Shown here piece after piece: positions 1 through 7,266 of a stretch of DNA of 24,161 bases; within the stretch, counting starts at the first letter, position 1, and the number at the start of each line of letters is the position of its first letter. The notes beneath the pieces are model-generated. The model ran no database searches and was not told the origin of the DNA. It saw only the letters and a list, made by a program, of their open reading frames with translations. The stretch covers positions 1 through 24,161 of the forward strand of contig NZ_JAYWCU010000001.1 of NCBI RefSeq assembly GCF_043780375.1, written 5' to 3'. The DNA comes from Emticicia sp043780375 (GTDB taxonomy: Bacteria; Bacteroidota; Bacteroidia; Cytophagales; Spirosomataceae). A program made the translations under genes and the position numbers.

Positions 1-1
1 T

Positions 2-30
2 TTTGTGCAATTACAAAATTACTACTTTTG
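2..30 (+). promoter_or_regulatory. Putative Bacteroidota promoter without a downstream gene
   Basis: TTTG at 2-5 and TACTTTTG at 23-30 are separated by 17 bases. This matches the known Bacteroidota arrangement of a -33 TTTG and a -7 TAnnTTTG. Transcription would start near 37 and run right, where no gene is found on this strand before 3056. It may drive a small RNA or be a chance match, because the region is very AT-rich. Confidence 0.35.
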
Positions 31-193
31 ATGACATCCTGTGTTTTTATTCGTAAATCATTGATTATCAGTTAGTTAAACCCGAAACTCGCATTATTAA
101 AATTAGAGATGTATTGTACCAAAAGCGATTTTGCATAGGAATTATAAGTAATAAAAGAGCAATTTGTTCCAACTTTTAAAAGTATGAACTCAG

Positions 194-250
194 CTTAATT
201 AATGATGTTATTAAAAATTCACGATATTAAGATATTTATCATTAATTAAG
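194..250. repeat. 13-bp perfect inverted repeat, 31-nt spacer
   Basis: CTTAATTAATGAT at 194-206 is the exact reverse complement of ATCATTAATTAAG at 238-250. The 31-nt spacer is AT-rich. It could form an RNA stem or be an operator-like site. There is no clear T-tract after either arm, so it is not a standard terminator. Confidence 0.6.
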
Positions 251-338
251 TAAATGTTGGAGTTTAATTTACTTAGTAAATACAAATTTTAACAAATTTG
301 CTTAAAATCCAAGAATAAATAAAAAACACTCAAATCAA

Positions 339-1004
339 CTATTTATTATAAATTCGACCACCAAAAATCTTACTTCCCACTCTAATCATATTACTCCCTT
401 CTTCAATAGCAATTTCATAATCTCCACTCATGCCCATGGAGAGAGAATTTAGTTCTGAGTTCTGAATTCTGAGTTTTTCACTAAAGTCTTTTAACTTCCC
501 AAACTCTTTTCTTATTTGGGTTTCGTCGTCGGTGAGGGTTGTCATTCCCATTAACCCTACAATTCTTACATTTGACAGGTTTTTTAAAGTTTCTGGTTGA
601 AGAATTTCAAAACATTCTTCTTCGGTCATACCGCTTTTGGTATCTTCTTCGGCAATATAAATTTGTAGTAAACAGTCAATCACTCGGTTATTTTTGGCTG
701 CTTGTTTATTGATTTCTTGCAATAATTTAAAACTATCAACCGAGTGAATCAAACTCACAAAAGGAGCAATATATTTTACTTTATTCGATTGTAAATGTCC
801 GATAAAATGCCATTCAATGTCTTTCGGCATTGCCTCATATTTCTCGACTAATTCTTGCACATAATTTTCGCCAAAACGCTTAAAACCAGCATTATAGGCT
901 TCCATGAGCATTTCAACAGGCTTAGTTTTTGAAACAGCAATCAGCGTTACGCCTTTGCTAACTACTTGATTTTCAATGTATTGTATATTTTCTACGATTG
1001 ACAT
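339..1004 (-). CDS. yggS: YggS/PLPBP-type pyridoxal-phosphate homeostasis protein
   Basis: This is a 221-residue protein of the YggS (PROSC/PLPBP) family, which binds pyridoxal 5'-phosphate without known catalysis and buffers vitamin B6 and amino-acid pools in the cytoplasm. The PLP lysine is K26 in AVSKTKP (23-29). Other family marks are FGENYVQE near 44-51, WHFIGHLQSNK near 65-75, SMGMSGDYEIAIEEGS near the C-terminus and the terminal RVGSKIFGGR. Length is normal. The ATG start lies 12 nt after the pepT stop, so it is the last gene of a minus-strand operon with pepT and probably the MazG-like gene. One oddity is the segment LRIQNSEL, encoded by three tandem 7-bp units at 453-473 just before SMGMSGD, which looks like an inserted repeat. 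The family assignment is secure. Confidence 0.95.
   Translation of the reverse strand: MSIVENIQYIENQVVSKGVTLIAVSKTKPVEMLMEAYNAGFKRFGENYVQELVEKYEAMPKDIEWHFIGHLQSNKVKYIAPFVSLIHSVDSFKLLQEINKQAAKNNRVIDCLLQIYIAEEDTKSGMTEEECFEILQPETLKNLSNVRIVGLMGMTTLTDDETQIRKEFGKLKDFSEKLRIQNSELNSLSMGMSGDYEIAIEEGSNMIRVGSKIFGGRIYNK
453..473. repeat. Three tandem 7-bp repeats inside yggS
   Basis: On the plus strand the units are TTCTGAG, TTCTGAA and TTCTGAG (453-459, 460-466, 467-473). Three units equal 21 bp, so the reading frame is kept and seven codons are added (LRIQNSE). The tract sits in a variable surface region of the protein just before the conserved SMGMSGD motif. Confidence 0.75.
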
Positions 1005-1016
1005 TTTTCTATAATT

Positions 1017-2282
1017 TTAGTCTGCATTTTCTTCCCAAATCTGCACTAAGTTGATAATTACTTCGGTTGCTTTTTCCATGTCTTGCACCGAAACCCATTC
1101 TAATTTTGAATGAAAAGCGTGTTCGCCAGCAAAAATATTTGGACAAGGCAAACCCATAAACGACAAACGCGAACCATCCGTTCCGCCACGAATACTGCGT
1201 CTTTCGGGCGTTAAACCTGCTCTTTTGATAGCTTCCAACGCATAATCAACTACTTGAGGGTAACTGACCAAAATTTCTTTCATGTTACGGTACTGCTCAA
1301 TTACTTTGAAATCTACACTTGAGTTCGGGTAATGTGTAAGTACCTGATTAACAATATTTTGCAAGAAACTTTCTTTTTCGTGAAGTCCAGCAACGGTAAA
1401 ATCTCTAATGATAAAATCAAGTTTAACGGATTCCTGAATTCCTGAAATTTGGGTCGGATGAATAAATCCTTCCATATTTTCGGTGGTTTCGGGCGAAAGG
1501 CTGTCTTTTGGTAATGCTGACAAAATATCACCGGCAATTTTCAAGGCATTTTCGAGTTTTCCTTTGGCAAAACCTGGGTGCGTACTCACCCCATGAATCG
1601 TCAAAGTTACCGCATCTGCCGAAAAAGTTTCGTCTTCGAGCGTACCAAGACTTTCTCCGTCCATTGTATAAGCAAAATCAGCAGCCAATTTCTTCAAATC
1701 TACTTTTTCTGTCCCTCTTCCAACTTCTTCGTCTGGTGTAAAGAGAATTTTTATTGTGCCATGCTTAATATCAGGGTTTTGCATTAAATAATTTGCGGCA
1801 GCCATTATTTCGGCAACACCTGCTTTATTATCAGCCCCTAAAAGAGTTGTTCCACTGGCAGTTATAATATCATTTCCTATCTGATTTTGTAAATCAGGAT
1901 GCTCTGAAATTTTTATAATTTGAGTCGTATCATCGGGCAAAACAATATCAGAGCCATCCCAATTGAAATGCACAAGCGGCTTTACTCCTGCCCCACTGCA
2001 ATCGGGCGAAGTATCTATGTGCGAACAAAAACAAATAGTTGGTACTTTTTTCGTTGAATTACTCGGAATTGTAGCATAAACATAGCCCCATTCGTCAAGA
2101 TGAGCATCGTAAATGCCCATTTCTAATAATTGTTTTACTAAAATTCGACTCAAATCCTTCTGCTTTTCAGTCGAAGGGTTTGAGCTTGCATTTGGGTCAG
2201 ATTGGGTATCTATCAAAACATAGCGGAGGAAATACTCTGCTGCCCCAGCTCCTAAAGGAGAGTTTATAATATTGTTGCTCAT
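1017..2282 (-). CDS. pepT: Peptidase T (tripeptide aminopeptidase, M20B)
   Basis: This 421-residue cytoplasmic zinc aminopeptidase removes the N-terminal residue from tripeptides. The di-zinc site seen in the sequence matches the known PepT pattern: H88 in SHIDTS, bridging D151 in LLGADNKAG, catalytic E185 and ligand E186 in PDEEVGRG, D208 in TMDGE, and H391 in the terminal AFHSKLEW segment. The RGGTDGSRLSFMGLPCPN stretch before it is also typical. There is no signal peptide. Length is close to the usual 405-420 residues. It lies 60 nt downstream of the MazG-like gene and 12 nt upstream of yggS, all on the minus strand, which suggests co-transcription. Together with DPP IV and the M1 and M20 enzymes in this window it fits peptide catabolism. 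Confidence 0.95.
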   Translation of the reverse strand: MSNNIINSPLGAGAAEYFLRYVLIDTQSDPNASSNPSTEKQKDLSRILVKQLLEMGIYDAHLDEWGYVYATIPSNSTKKVPTICFCSHIDTSPDCSGAGVKPLVHFNWDGSDIVLPDDTTQIIKISEHPDLQNQIGNDIITASGTTLLGADNKAGVAEIMAAANYLMQNPDIKHGTIKILFTPDEEVGRGTEKVDLKKLAADFAYTMDGESLGTLEDETFSADAVTLTIHGVSTHPGFAKGKLENALKIAGDILSALPKDSLSPETTENMEGFIHPTQISGIQESVKLDFIIRDFTVAGLHEKESFLQNIVNQVLTHYPNSSVDFKVIEQYRNMKEILVSYPQVVDYALEAIKRAGLTPERRSIRGGTDGSRLSFMGLPCPNIFAGEHAFHSKLEWVSVQDMEKATEVIINLVQIWEENAD

Positions 2283-2342
2283 AAAGTTCTTCTTAATTTT
2301 CAGTAATCATTTATCCCCTTTAGCGACAATCCAATGGGTCGG

Positions 2343-2822
2343 TTAGGAGTGCTGGGTGTTTAAAATACTCTTCAAATCAGCGGGTGAATAATAGATGTTT
2401 TTTAGGGTCTTGTTGTCTTCTTTACGATAGACCAAAAATTTGCCATCTATTTCTTTATAATAAGCTACTGTTGCTTTTTCGGCAGCGTAATATTTTACGG
2501 TATCTTCTGCTTCTTCAACGCTATGGCAGGCTTTACTCATATTTGAGCGTTGAACTTCATCAAAAAGTTCTCTGAATTTTTCACCTAAACCAAATTCCAA
2601 TATCGCTCCTGACAATACATATTGTATATCGGCCAAGGCATCAGCAACCTCTACTATGTCGTTATTTTCGATAGCTTCTTGTAATTCTCTTAATTCTTCG
2701 GCAATGAGCGAGACACGTAAATCGCTTCGTTGTTTTGATGGGATTTGAGGTGTATCTAAAATCGGATGTTTGAAAGTTCTGTGAAATTCGGCAACTTGGT
2801 TGAGGCAATCTAAATTTTGCAT
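2343..2822 (-). CDS. MazG-like nucleoside triphosphate pyrophosphohydrolase
   Basis: This is a 159-residue all-alpha NTP pyrophosphohydrolase of the MazG/PRA-PH superfamily, probably cleaving (d)NTPs or related nucleotides to the monophosphate and pyrophosphate. The Mg-binding motif is visible as EELRE (42-46) followed by ExxD in EVADALAD (58-65). The segment FDEVQRSNMSK (87-97) is also typical. I chose the ATG at 2822. The frame stays open to a GTG at 2873, but the extra 17 residues are not part of the family fold. That GTG also overlaps a near-consensus -7 box (CAGTTTTG on the minus strand, 2873-2880), which would place the transcript start downstream of it. It appears to be the first gene of the operon with pepT and yggS. 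The exact substrate cannot be read from the sequence. Confidence 0.85.
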   Translation of the reverse strand: MQNLDCLNQVAEFHRTFKHPILDTPQIPSKQRSDLRVSLIAEELRELQEAIENNDIVEVADALADIQYVLSGAILEFGLGEKFRELFDEVQRSNMSKACHSVEEAEDTVKYYAAEKATVAYYKEIDGKFLVYRKEDNKTLKNIYYSPADLKSILNTQHS

Positions 2823-3055
2823 AAAATTGGAATAAACAAATTTGATGATTTGATAATGTGAGGTTTTTGGCACAAAACTGACTAATTTTGACCTTTTTTT
2901 AGCTAAAATTACATCTTATTGAAATTGTAGTTTATTTTTTCTTGAAAAAATTTTTGCCGTAAAATAAATAAAGCGATATTAGCGTTTGCAAAGTTGAACA
3001 AATTTCAATAATATTGCTACGTAACTGAAGCCAAAAAATCAAAACCCATCAAATC

Positions 3056-3688
3056 ATGAACAAATTTTATAGAGTTCTTTCAGTGGTAACACTAACATTA
3101 TCGGTTGCTTTATGGTCATGTAAAGGAGACCAAGGCCCTGTTGGTCCAGCTGGTGCAACTGGTGCACAAGGTGCTGCGGGTCCAACAGGTACAACGGGTC
3201 CGGCAGGTGCAATGGGTACTACTGGTGCAGTAGGAGCTACAGGTGCTGCTGGTGCTAATGGTGCTAATGGCAATGCCAACGTTAAAGGTAGCGAAGTAAC
3301 AGTAAAAGTTGCTGATTGGAAAACAGTAGATGTTGCTGGTATCGGTACTGGAACGACTTCTAAAGCAGGAGCTTTTGAAGTAAAAGATGCCAACATTAAA
3401 GCAAGTACTTATGTGCAGGCTTGGGTAAAAGTAGGAACTGAGTTTCGCTCTTTGCCACGCCTTACTGCTGTTGAAGATGTGGATTATGCATTCTCAACTG
3501 GTAAACTGACACTTAATTACTTGGGTTACACAACTACAAGCAACGTTTACGTTTATGCTCCACAAACCGACCTTGTTTTCTCTTATGTTACAATTGAGAA
3601 ATCAAATGTATTGAATATGCAGTCAGAAGGTGTAAATCTTCGTAACCGTGATGCAGTAATGAGTTACTTACAAGCACACAAGTATTAA
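3056..3688 (+). CDS. Collagen-like (Gly-X-Y) lipoprotein
   Basis: This is a 210-residue predicted lipoprotein. A short hydrophobic signal ends in LWSC, with C22 as the lipidated cysteine. Residues 24-74 are 17 uninterrupted Gly-X-Y triplets (GDQ, GPV, GPA, GAT and so on), with Pro only in the X position, as in other bacterial collagen-like proteins that form triple helices. A roughly 135-residue C-terminal domain follows, rich in V, T and Y and probably beta-structured. It starts NANVKGSEVTVKVADW, a junction I associate with collagen-like lipoproteins of other Bacteroidota. It may be a surface or outer-membrane trimer. The role is unknown. The gene is monocistronic, with a strong terminator right after it. 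A TTAGCGTTTGC sequence near 2979-2989 may be its -7 region. Confidence 0.85.
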   Translation: MNKFYRVLSVVTLTLSVALWSCKGDQGPVGPAGATGAQGAAGPTGTTGPAGAMGTTGAVGATGAAGANGANGNANVKGSEVTVKVADWKTVDVAGIGTGTTSKAGAFEVKDANIKASTYVQAWVKVGTEFRSLPRLTAVEDVDYAFSTGKLTLNYLGYTTTSNVYVYAPQTDLVFSYVTIEKSNVLNMQSEGVNLRNRDAVMSYLQAHKY

Positions 3689-3727
3689 TCGTAAACTACA
3701 CAATATTAGTAAGTTACGAAGCATAAC

Positions 3728-3759
3728 AAAAAAAGCCTTCCCTTTGGAAGGCTTTTTTT
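3728..3759 (+). terminator. Intrinsic terminator after the collagen-like gene
   Basis: GCCTTCC (3735-3741), a CTTT loop and GGAAGGC (3746-3752) form a 7-bp GC-rich stem. It is extended by A7 on the left and T7 on the right. It lies 40 nt after the stop. The A and T tracts make it potentially active in both directions, but both neighbours are on the plus strand. Confidence 0.9.
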
Positions 3760-3799
3760 GCATAATTTTCGTTAGTAAAATACATCTACTTTAAAATAC

Positions 3800-4915
3800 A
3801 TGAAGCGGCTATTTTTTTTAATAATTTTCCTCGTACTTTCTTCTACAACTTTTGCTCAATTATTAAGTGACAATGAATCTAAACAGCTTATTATTAAGGG
3901 ATTAGATAAGCTTTACAACTACGAATTTAAAGAGGCTGATGGTTTTTTTCAGAAAGTCAAAGCTAAATACCCTAAGCATCCTGTTACTCCACTATTGAGT
4001 GCCTTGCAAGTTCAATGGCAAAGTTTACCTGTTGAACAAAATTCTAAAATATTAAATCAATATATTTTATTACTCGAAAAATGTCAGGTATTAGCAGAAC
4101 CGTTGCTCAATGACCCTTCCCGAAGAGCCGAAGGCACTTTTTTCTTAGTGGCTTCTCATGGTTATATTGCCCTTGTACTTAACGACAAAAAAGAACAAGT
4201 AAAAGCTGCCAACGAAGCTCGTAAGGCGTATGGATACCTGAAAGATGGCAGAAAATGGACAGAAAGAAATCCTGAATTTCTCTTTACATCTGGACTATAT
4301 AATTTTTATAGAATTCAATACCCAGAGACCCACCCTATTGTTAAACCAATTATGCTTTTTCTGGAAGATGGAAACAGAAAATTAGGTCTGCAACAATTAG
4401 AACAAGCGGTACAAAAATCGGTGTTTTCTCGCATTGAAGCAGCTTATTATTTAACGAGTGTGAATCTAAAATATGAATCGAATTATCCAAAAGCATTGGT
4501 CTATTCTACTTGGTTGCATGAAAAATACCCCAATAATTTACTTTATACCATGCGACATGCTGAGAGTTTAATTATGAATGGAAAATATGATGATGCAATC
4601 CCATTCATTCAAACACTTAAAAAAACCAATGAAAAAGAATATATATTAGCTGGTAATTTATTTGAAGGGCAAATTGCTGAAAAAGCAAAGAAAAACGATA
4701 AGCAAGCCTACGATTTATATAATATCGTATTGAAAATTCAACCCTCCGACCGGTACACCTCCGACTATTATGCCATAGCTTATGCTGGTTTAGCACGAAT
4801 CGCCCACCGTGCGGGCAATAGCAAACGAGCAGAAGAACTTTATAATAAATGTTTAGATTATGCTGAATATAATTCAACTACCGCAGAAGCCAAAAAATAT
4901 TTAAACAAACGATAG
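3800..4915 (+). CDS. Exported TPR-like helical-repeat protein, function unknown
   Basis: This is a 371-residue protein with a clear Sec signal peptide, probably cleaved after FA at residue 19. The rest is predicted to be almost entirely helical, with TPR-like pairs: YNYEFKEADGFFQKVKAKYPKHP (about 38-60) near the N-terminus, YPKALVYSTWLHEKYPNN in the middle, and AYAGLARIAHRAGNSKRAEELYNKCLDYA near the C-terminus. TPR proteins act as protein-protein scaffolds, and no catalytic motif is visible. It sits between a terminator and the Rieske gene (175 nt gap), so it may be transcribed alone. TAATTTTC at 3763-3770 is a possible -7 box. The TPR call is well supported, but the partner and role are not known. 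Confidence 0.8.
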   Translation: MKRLFFLIIFLVLSSTTFAQLLSDNESKQLIIKGLDKLYNYEFKEADGFFQKVKAKYPKHPVTPLLSALQVQWQSLPVEQNSKILNQYILLLEKCQVLAEPLLNDPSRRAEGTFFLVASHGYIALVLNDKKEQVKAANEARKAYGYLKDGRKWTERNPEFLFTSGLYNFYRIQYPETHPIVKPIMLFLEDGNRKLGLQQLEQAVQKSVFSRIEAAYYLTSVNLKYESNYPKALVYSTWLHEKYPNNLLYTMRHAESLIMNGKYDDAIPFIQTLKKTNEKEYILAGNLFEGQIAEKAKKNDKQAYDLYNIVLKIQPSDRYTSDYYAIAYAGLARIAHRAGNSKRAEELYNKCLDYAEYNSTTAEAKKYLNKR

Positions 4916-5090
4916 TCAATATCTTTACTAATTACCTAATAACCAGCAAGTTAAGCCTTGAAAACATTCTTCAATTATAACTATCTACCAAACATCTACT
5001 TGTTTTTTATACTTAAACGCAACCATCATTAGCTAATTCTCGTAATTATTCATAGAAAGAAAGTTTTAAATACATAAATTAATCTTAACT

Positions 5091-5618
5091 ATGGAACAAA
5101 CACAATTAAGCAGAGGGCAATTTCTACGACAATTGGGTATGAGCAGTGCTGCTTTGATGTCGTTTTATTGTCTTGGCACAACTATGACAGCTTGTACATC
5201 GGCAAGCGATGACCCTATGCCAGCACCAACTACACCACCAACACCTATTACACCACCAGTTGTTACACCACCAGCAGCTAATTCTGGAATAACAGGCATG
5301 ACCACAGGCTCTATTGATTTTACGATTGATTTGTTGCACCCAGATTTCAAAAAGTTAAAAACTGAAGGTGAGTTTACTTACGTAGCCGATATTATCATTG
5401 CCAATGCCAAAGGTACTTTTGTGGCTTTATCGAAAGTGTGTACACATCAAGGCACAACCATTGATTTTAGACCAACAGCCAATGACTTCAAATGTCCAAA
5501 TCATGGTTCGGAGTTCACAACCGATGGCAAAGTACAGAAGTCACCTGCAACAACTGCCTTGAAAGTTTACAAAGCCGAAAGCATAAACAGTGGAAATTCA
5601 TTGAAAATATCGGCTTAA
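5091..5618 (+). CDS. Rieske [2Fe-2S] lipoprotein
   Basis: This 175-residue protein ends in a Rieske domain. The cluster ligands are C117 and H119 (CTHQG) and C135 and H138 (CPNHGS). The two extra cysteines that form a disulfide in cytochrome bc1/b6f Rieske proteins are absent, being T122 and N137 here, so it is not a canonical bc-complex subunit. The N-terminus reads SRGQFLRQLG, resembling a Tat signal but with Arg-Gly instead of Arg-Arg. A lipobox-like MTAC places a possible lipidated cysteine at C35. Residues 42-63 are a Pro/Thr-rich linker. It is probably a periplasm-facing electron-transfer lipoprotein. The partner is unknown. A broken gene follows directly, which may be the remains of a former partner. 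Confidence 0.88.
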   Translation: MEQTQLSRGQFLRQLGMSSAALMSFYCLGTTMTACTSASDDPMPAPTTPPTPITPPVVTPPAANSGITGMTTGSIDFTIDLLHPDFKKLKTEGEFTYVADIIIANAKGTFVALSKVCTHQGTTIDFRPTANDFKCPNHGSEFTTDGKVQKSPATTALKVYKAESINSGNSLKISA

Positions 5619-5723
5619 GAAATACTGAAATTAGAATTTCTTAAGCTATTCTAAAACCAAAAGTTTATTTATTACGTAACTTTAATATAATGATTTATTG
5701 TTAGGGGTATGTGTTTCAATAAT

Positions 5724-5752
5724 AAAGGAAGCCGATTTTATTGGCTTTCTTT
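5724..5752 (+). terminator. Possible terminator after the Rieske gene
   Basis: AAAGGAAGCC (5724-5733) pairs with GGCTTTCTTT (5743-5752) with one G-T pair, across a 9-nt loop. The stem is moderately GC-rich and ends in a short T-rich run. It lies about 105 nt after the Rieske stop and before the remnant gene. Confidence 0.6.
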
Positions 5753-5809
5753 ATGTTACGGAATGTTGCCCACAGAAACTACCTTCGACGGAATCTTAAA
5801 AACTGTTTT

Positions 5810-6046
5810 ATGGTAAAAAAATATTTACTCTTCACCTGCTGCATACTAACATTTTCAACTTATGCTCAGAGTACACAAGCCGATAGCCTTTTGTTAGATT
5901 TAGCAAATACCAACGAACAAACCAAGCTACTTCCCGAATGAATGTTGCTAACACAAAGGCTTTTTTGGGGACAGAAAGGACTTTATAGAGGTGTTGGAAT
6001 TACTCCAAAGCTTACTATCGAAAATCGAGAGAAATATGAAAAATAA
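5810..6046 (+). pseudogene. Truncated, stop-interrupted exported-protein remnant
   Basis: From the ATG at 5810 there are 43 codons with a good signal peptide (MVKKYLLFTCCILTFSTYAQ) followed by DSLLLDLANTNEQTKLLPE. The frame then meets TGA at 5939-5941. The same frame continues at once with MLLTQRLFWGQKGLYRGVGITPKLTIENREKYEK and ends with TAA at 6044-6046. Sequences of the type LLPE-x-MLxTQRxFWGxKGLxR followed by ENREKE are, from memory, the N-terminal part of a larger membrane protein in other Cytophagales. If so, both an in-frame stop and loss of the C-terminal membrane part have occurred. An ancestral CGA codon would need only one C-to-T change. The family identity is recollection, but the interrupted frame is seen directly. 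Confidence 0.5.
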
Positions 6047-6082
6047 GTGTCGTTTAATAGCTTTCACTTACATACATTAAAA

Positions 6083-6682
6083 CTATTTCTTCCACTTCAA
6101 AGTCTCTAAAATATGGCGGCAATCTACTTTCATGTAGTCAATGATGGGGCGAAGTGAATCGTTTTCAGTAGCGGTCATCAAATAAACTGCTCCTCGCAAA
6201 TAATGTTTGGTGCTATCAGTTATAAAAAATTGATATGGACTTGGCACTTCTCCTTCCAATTCAAAAATTACAGCTCTTTTTCCATCTTTTGTTTGTAAGA
6301 GCTTATCGGTAATCGAATAGGCTTTTTTATCGTGGTGAAATGCCAGTTTTGCAGCATCTGCCATCATGTTTTGCAAACGAACAGGGTCATTATTGACTGG
6401 CTTATAAGTAAACTGAATTCGAGAATTGAGTTTTGGATAATAAATAATTATCCAATGAGGCTCGGCATTACGAAATGTATCCCGTTGTACGATGGCATAT
6501 TTTGAATATTCAAACGAATAAGGATGCTCTTCGGAAAGGTTTTGGTATTGAGGTGTAGGTAAATCAATACGGTTAAAACCTCGTGGCTTAGGAGAATACT
6601 CTTCGGTTGTTTTGCTACAACTATACAACAAAAATGTTGCAACAAAACCCATTAACATCTTTACTATCAATATTTTATACAT
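6083..6682 (-). CDS. gldD: Gliding motility lipoprotein GldD
   Basis: This is a 199-residue lipoprotein with lipobox LYSC (C22). The conserved GldD core is visible: PKPRGFNRIDLP (about 32-43), HPYSFEYSKYA (about 53-63), WIIIYYPKLNSRIQFTYKP (about 77-95) and the C-terminal DYMKVDCRHILETLKW. In Flavobacterium johnsoniae, GldD is required for gliding and for the linked type IX secretion machinery, although its mechanism is unclear. It is anchored in the cell envelope. Here it follows the phosphoribosyltransferase gene by 83 nt on the same strand. The neighbours often seen with gldD in flavobacteria (gldE, ssb, mutY) are absent. Its presence agrees with the T9SS sorting domain on the protein at 9157-11799. 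Confidence 0.9.
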   Translation of the reverse strand: MYKILIVKMLMGFVATFLLYSCSKTTEEYSPKPRGFNRIDLPTPQYQNLSEEHPYSFEYSKYAIVQRDTFRNAEPHWIIIYYPKLNSRIQFTYKPVNNDPVRLQNMMADAAKLAFHHDKKAYSITDKLLQTKDGKRAVIFELEGEVPSPYQFFITDSTKHYLRGAVYLMTATENDSLRPIIDYMKVDCRHILETLKWKK

Positions 6683-6765
6683 TTTTTATTATTCATTTTT
6701 ATCTACAAAAAAAACGTGTATAATACGTCTCTACTACAATTTTTTCTAATAAACTAAACACTTTC

Positions 6766-7266
6766 CTAATATAAATAAACTCCTGTTTTTTCACTATCAC
6801 CCAAAATAACCTGAATATGTTCATTAAGCGTTGTTGAAAGTGAATAGCCAACATAATCTGCTGCGACTGGATATCGAGGATGATTTCTGTCGACAACAAC
6901 TGCAACTTGTATTTTTTTTAATGGAATACCCAAAAACGGACGTAAACTGAATGCCAAAGTTTTACCAGTATTTAAAACATCATCACATAAAACGATGTTT
7001 TTGTTATGAAAAGTATTAACTTCACTTTCAATCTTTATATCGGGTTGCTCAGTGGCTTGCTTATCGAAACTTAGCTTGGCAATATGTACCTCTAAAGCAG
7101 AGATTTGCTTTAATTCTTTGACTAATATTTCGGCGAAATGATAACCCTCACCATTGATTCCAGCAATAATAAGTGACGATTCGTCAAAGTTTTGTTCGTA
7201 GATTTGATAAGCTATTCGACGAATTTTTTGTAGTGTTTCTGTTTGATTTAATAATTGATTAGACAT
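6766..7266 (-). CDS. PyrR-like phosphoribosyltransferase
   Basis: This is a 166-residue type I phosphoribosyltransferase. The PRPP-binding loop is IVLCDDVLNTGKT (91-103). The downstream stretch VVDRNHPRYPVAADYVG (124-140) closely follows the PyrR pattern DRGHRxLPIRxDYVG, so the closest family is the pyrimidine attenuation regulator/uracil phosphoribosyltransferase PyrR. It may bind RNA, act in uracil salvage or be a hypoxanthine-type enzyme. No pyrimidine gene lies nearby, and no attenuator is visible upstream. It is cytoplasmic. It is followed by gldD on the same strand and diverges from the DUF4783 gene across 194 nt. The superfamily is certain; the exact substrate is not. Confidence 0.85.
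   Translation of the reverse strand: MSNQLLNQTETLQKIRRIAYQIYEQNFDESSLIIAGINGEGYHFAEILVKELKQISALEVHIAKLSFDKQATEQPDIKIESEVNTFHNKNIVLCDDVLNTGKTLAFSLRPFLGIPLKKIQVAVVVDRNHPRYPVAADYVGYSLSTTLNEHIQVILGDSEKTGVYLY

Larger units (their letters stand above)
1..338. other. Noncoding AT-rich region with palindromes
   Basis: No credible coding sequence is visible; the longest plus-strand frames are about 25 codons or fewer. The region holds a consensus-like Bacteroidota promoter at 2-30 and three palindromes: ACTTTTAAAAGT at 172-183, a 13-bp inverted repeat at 194-206 and 238-250, and ATTTACT-T-AGTAAAT at 267-281. It lies downstream of the minus-strand yggS gene, so part of it may serve as that operon's 3' end. 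The minus strand just past the yggS stop is T-rich but has no strong GC hairpin. Confidence 0.7.

Noticed and set aside
2823..2873. GTG start for the MazG-like protein
   Set aside because: It overlaps a near-consensus -7 box, and the family domain begins at the internal ATG.
3067..3396. 109-codon open frame on the minus strand opposite the collagen-like gene
   Set aside because: It is Pro/Ala/Val-rich only because it is the complement of the Gly-X-Y repeats; the plus-strand gene has a lipobox and a terminator.
5741..5809. TTG start 23 codons upstream of the remnant gene
   Set aside because: It falls in the right arm of a terminator-like hairpin, and the signal peptide begins at the ATG at 5810.
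5939..5941. TGA read as selenocysteine or by programmed readthrough
   Set aside because: No SECIS-like hairpin was recognised after it, and the continued frame ends after only 34 residues, so decay is simpler.
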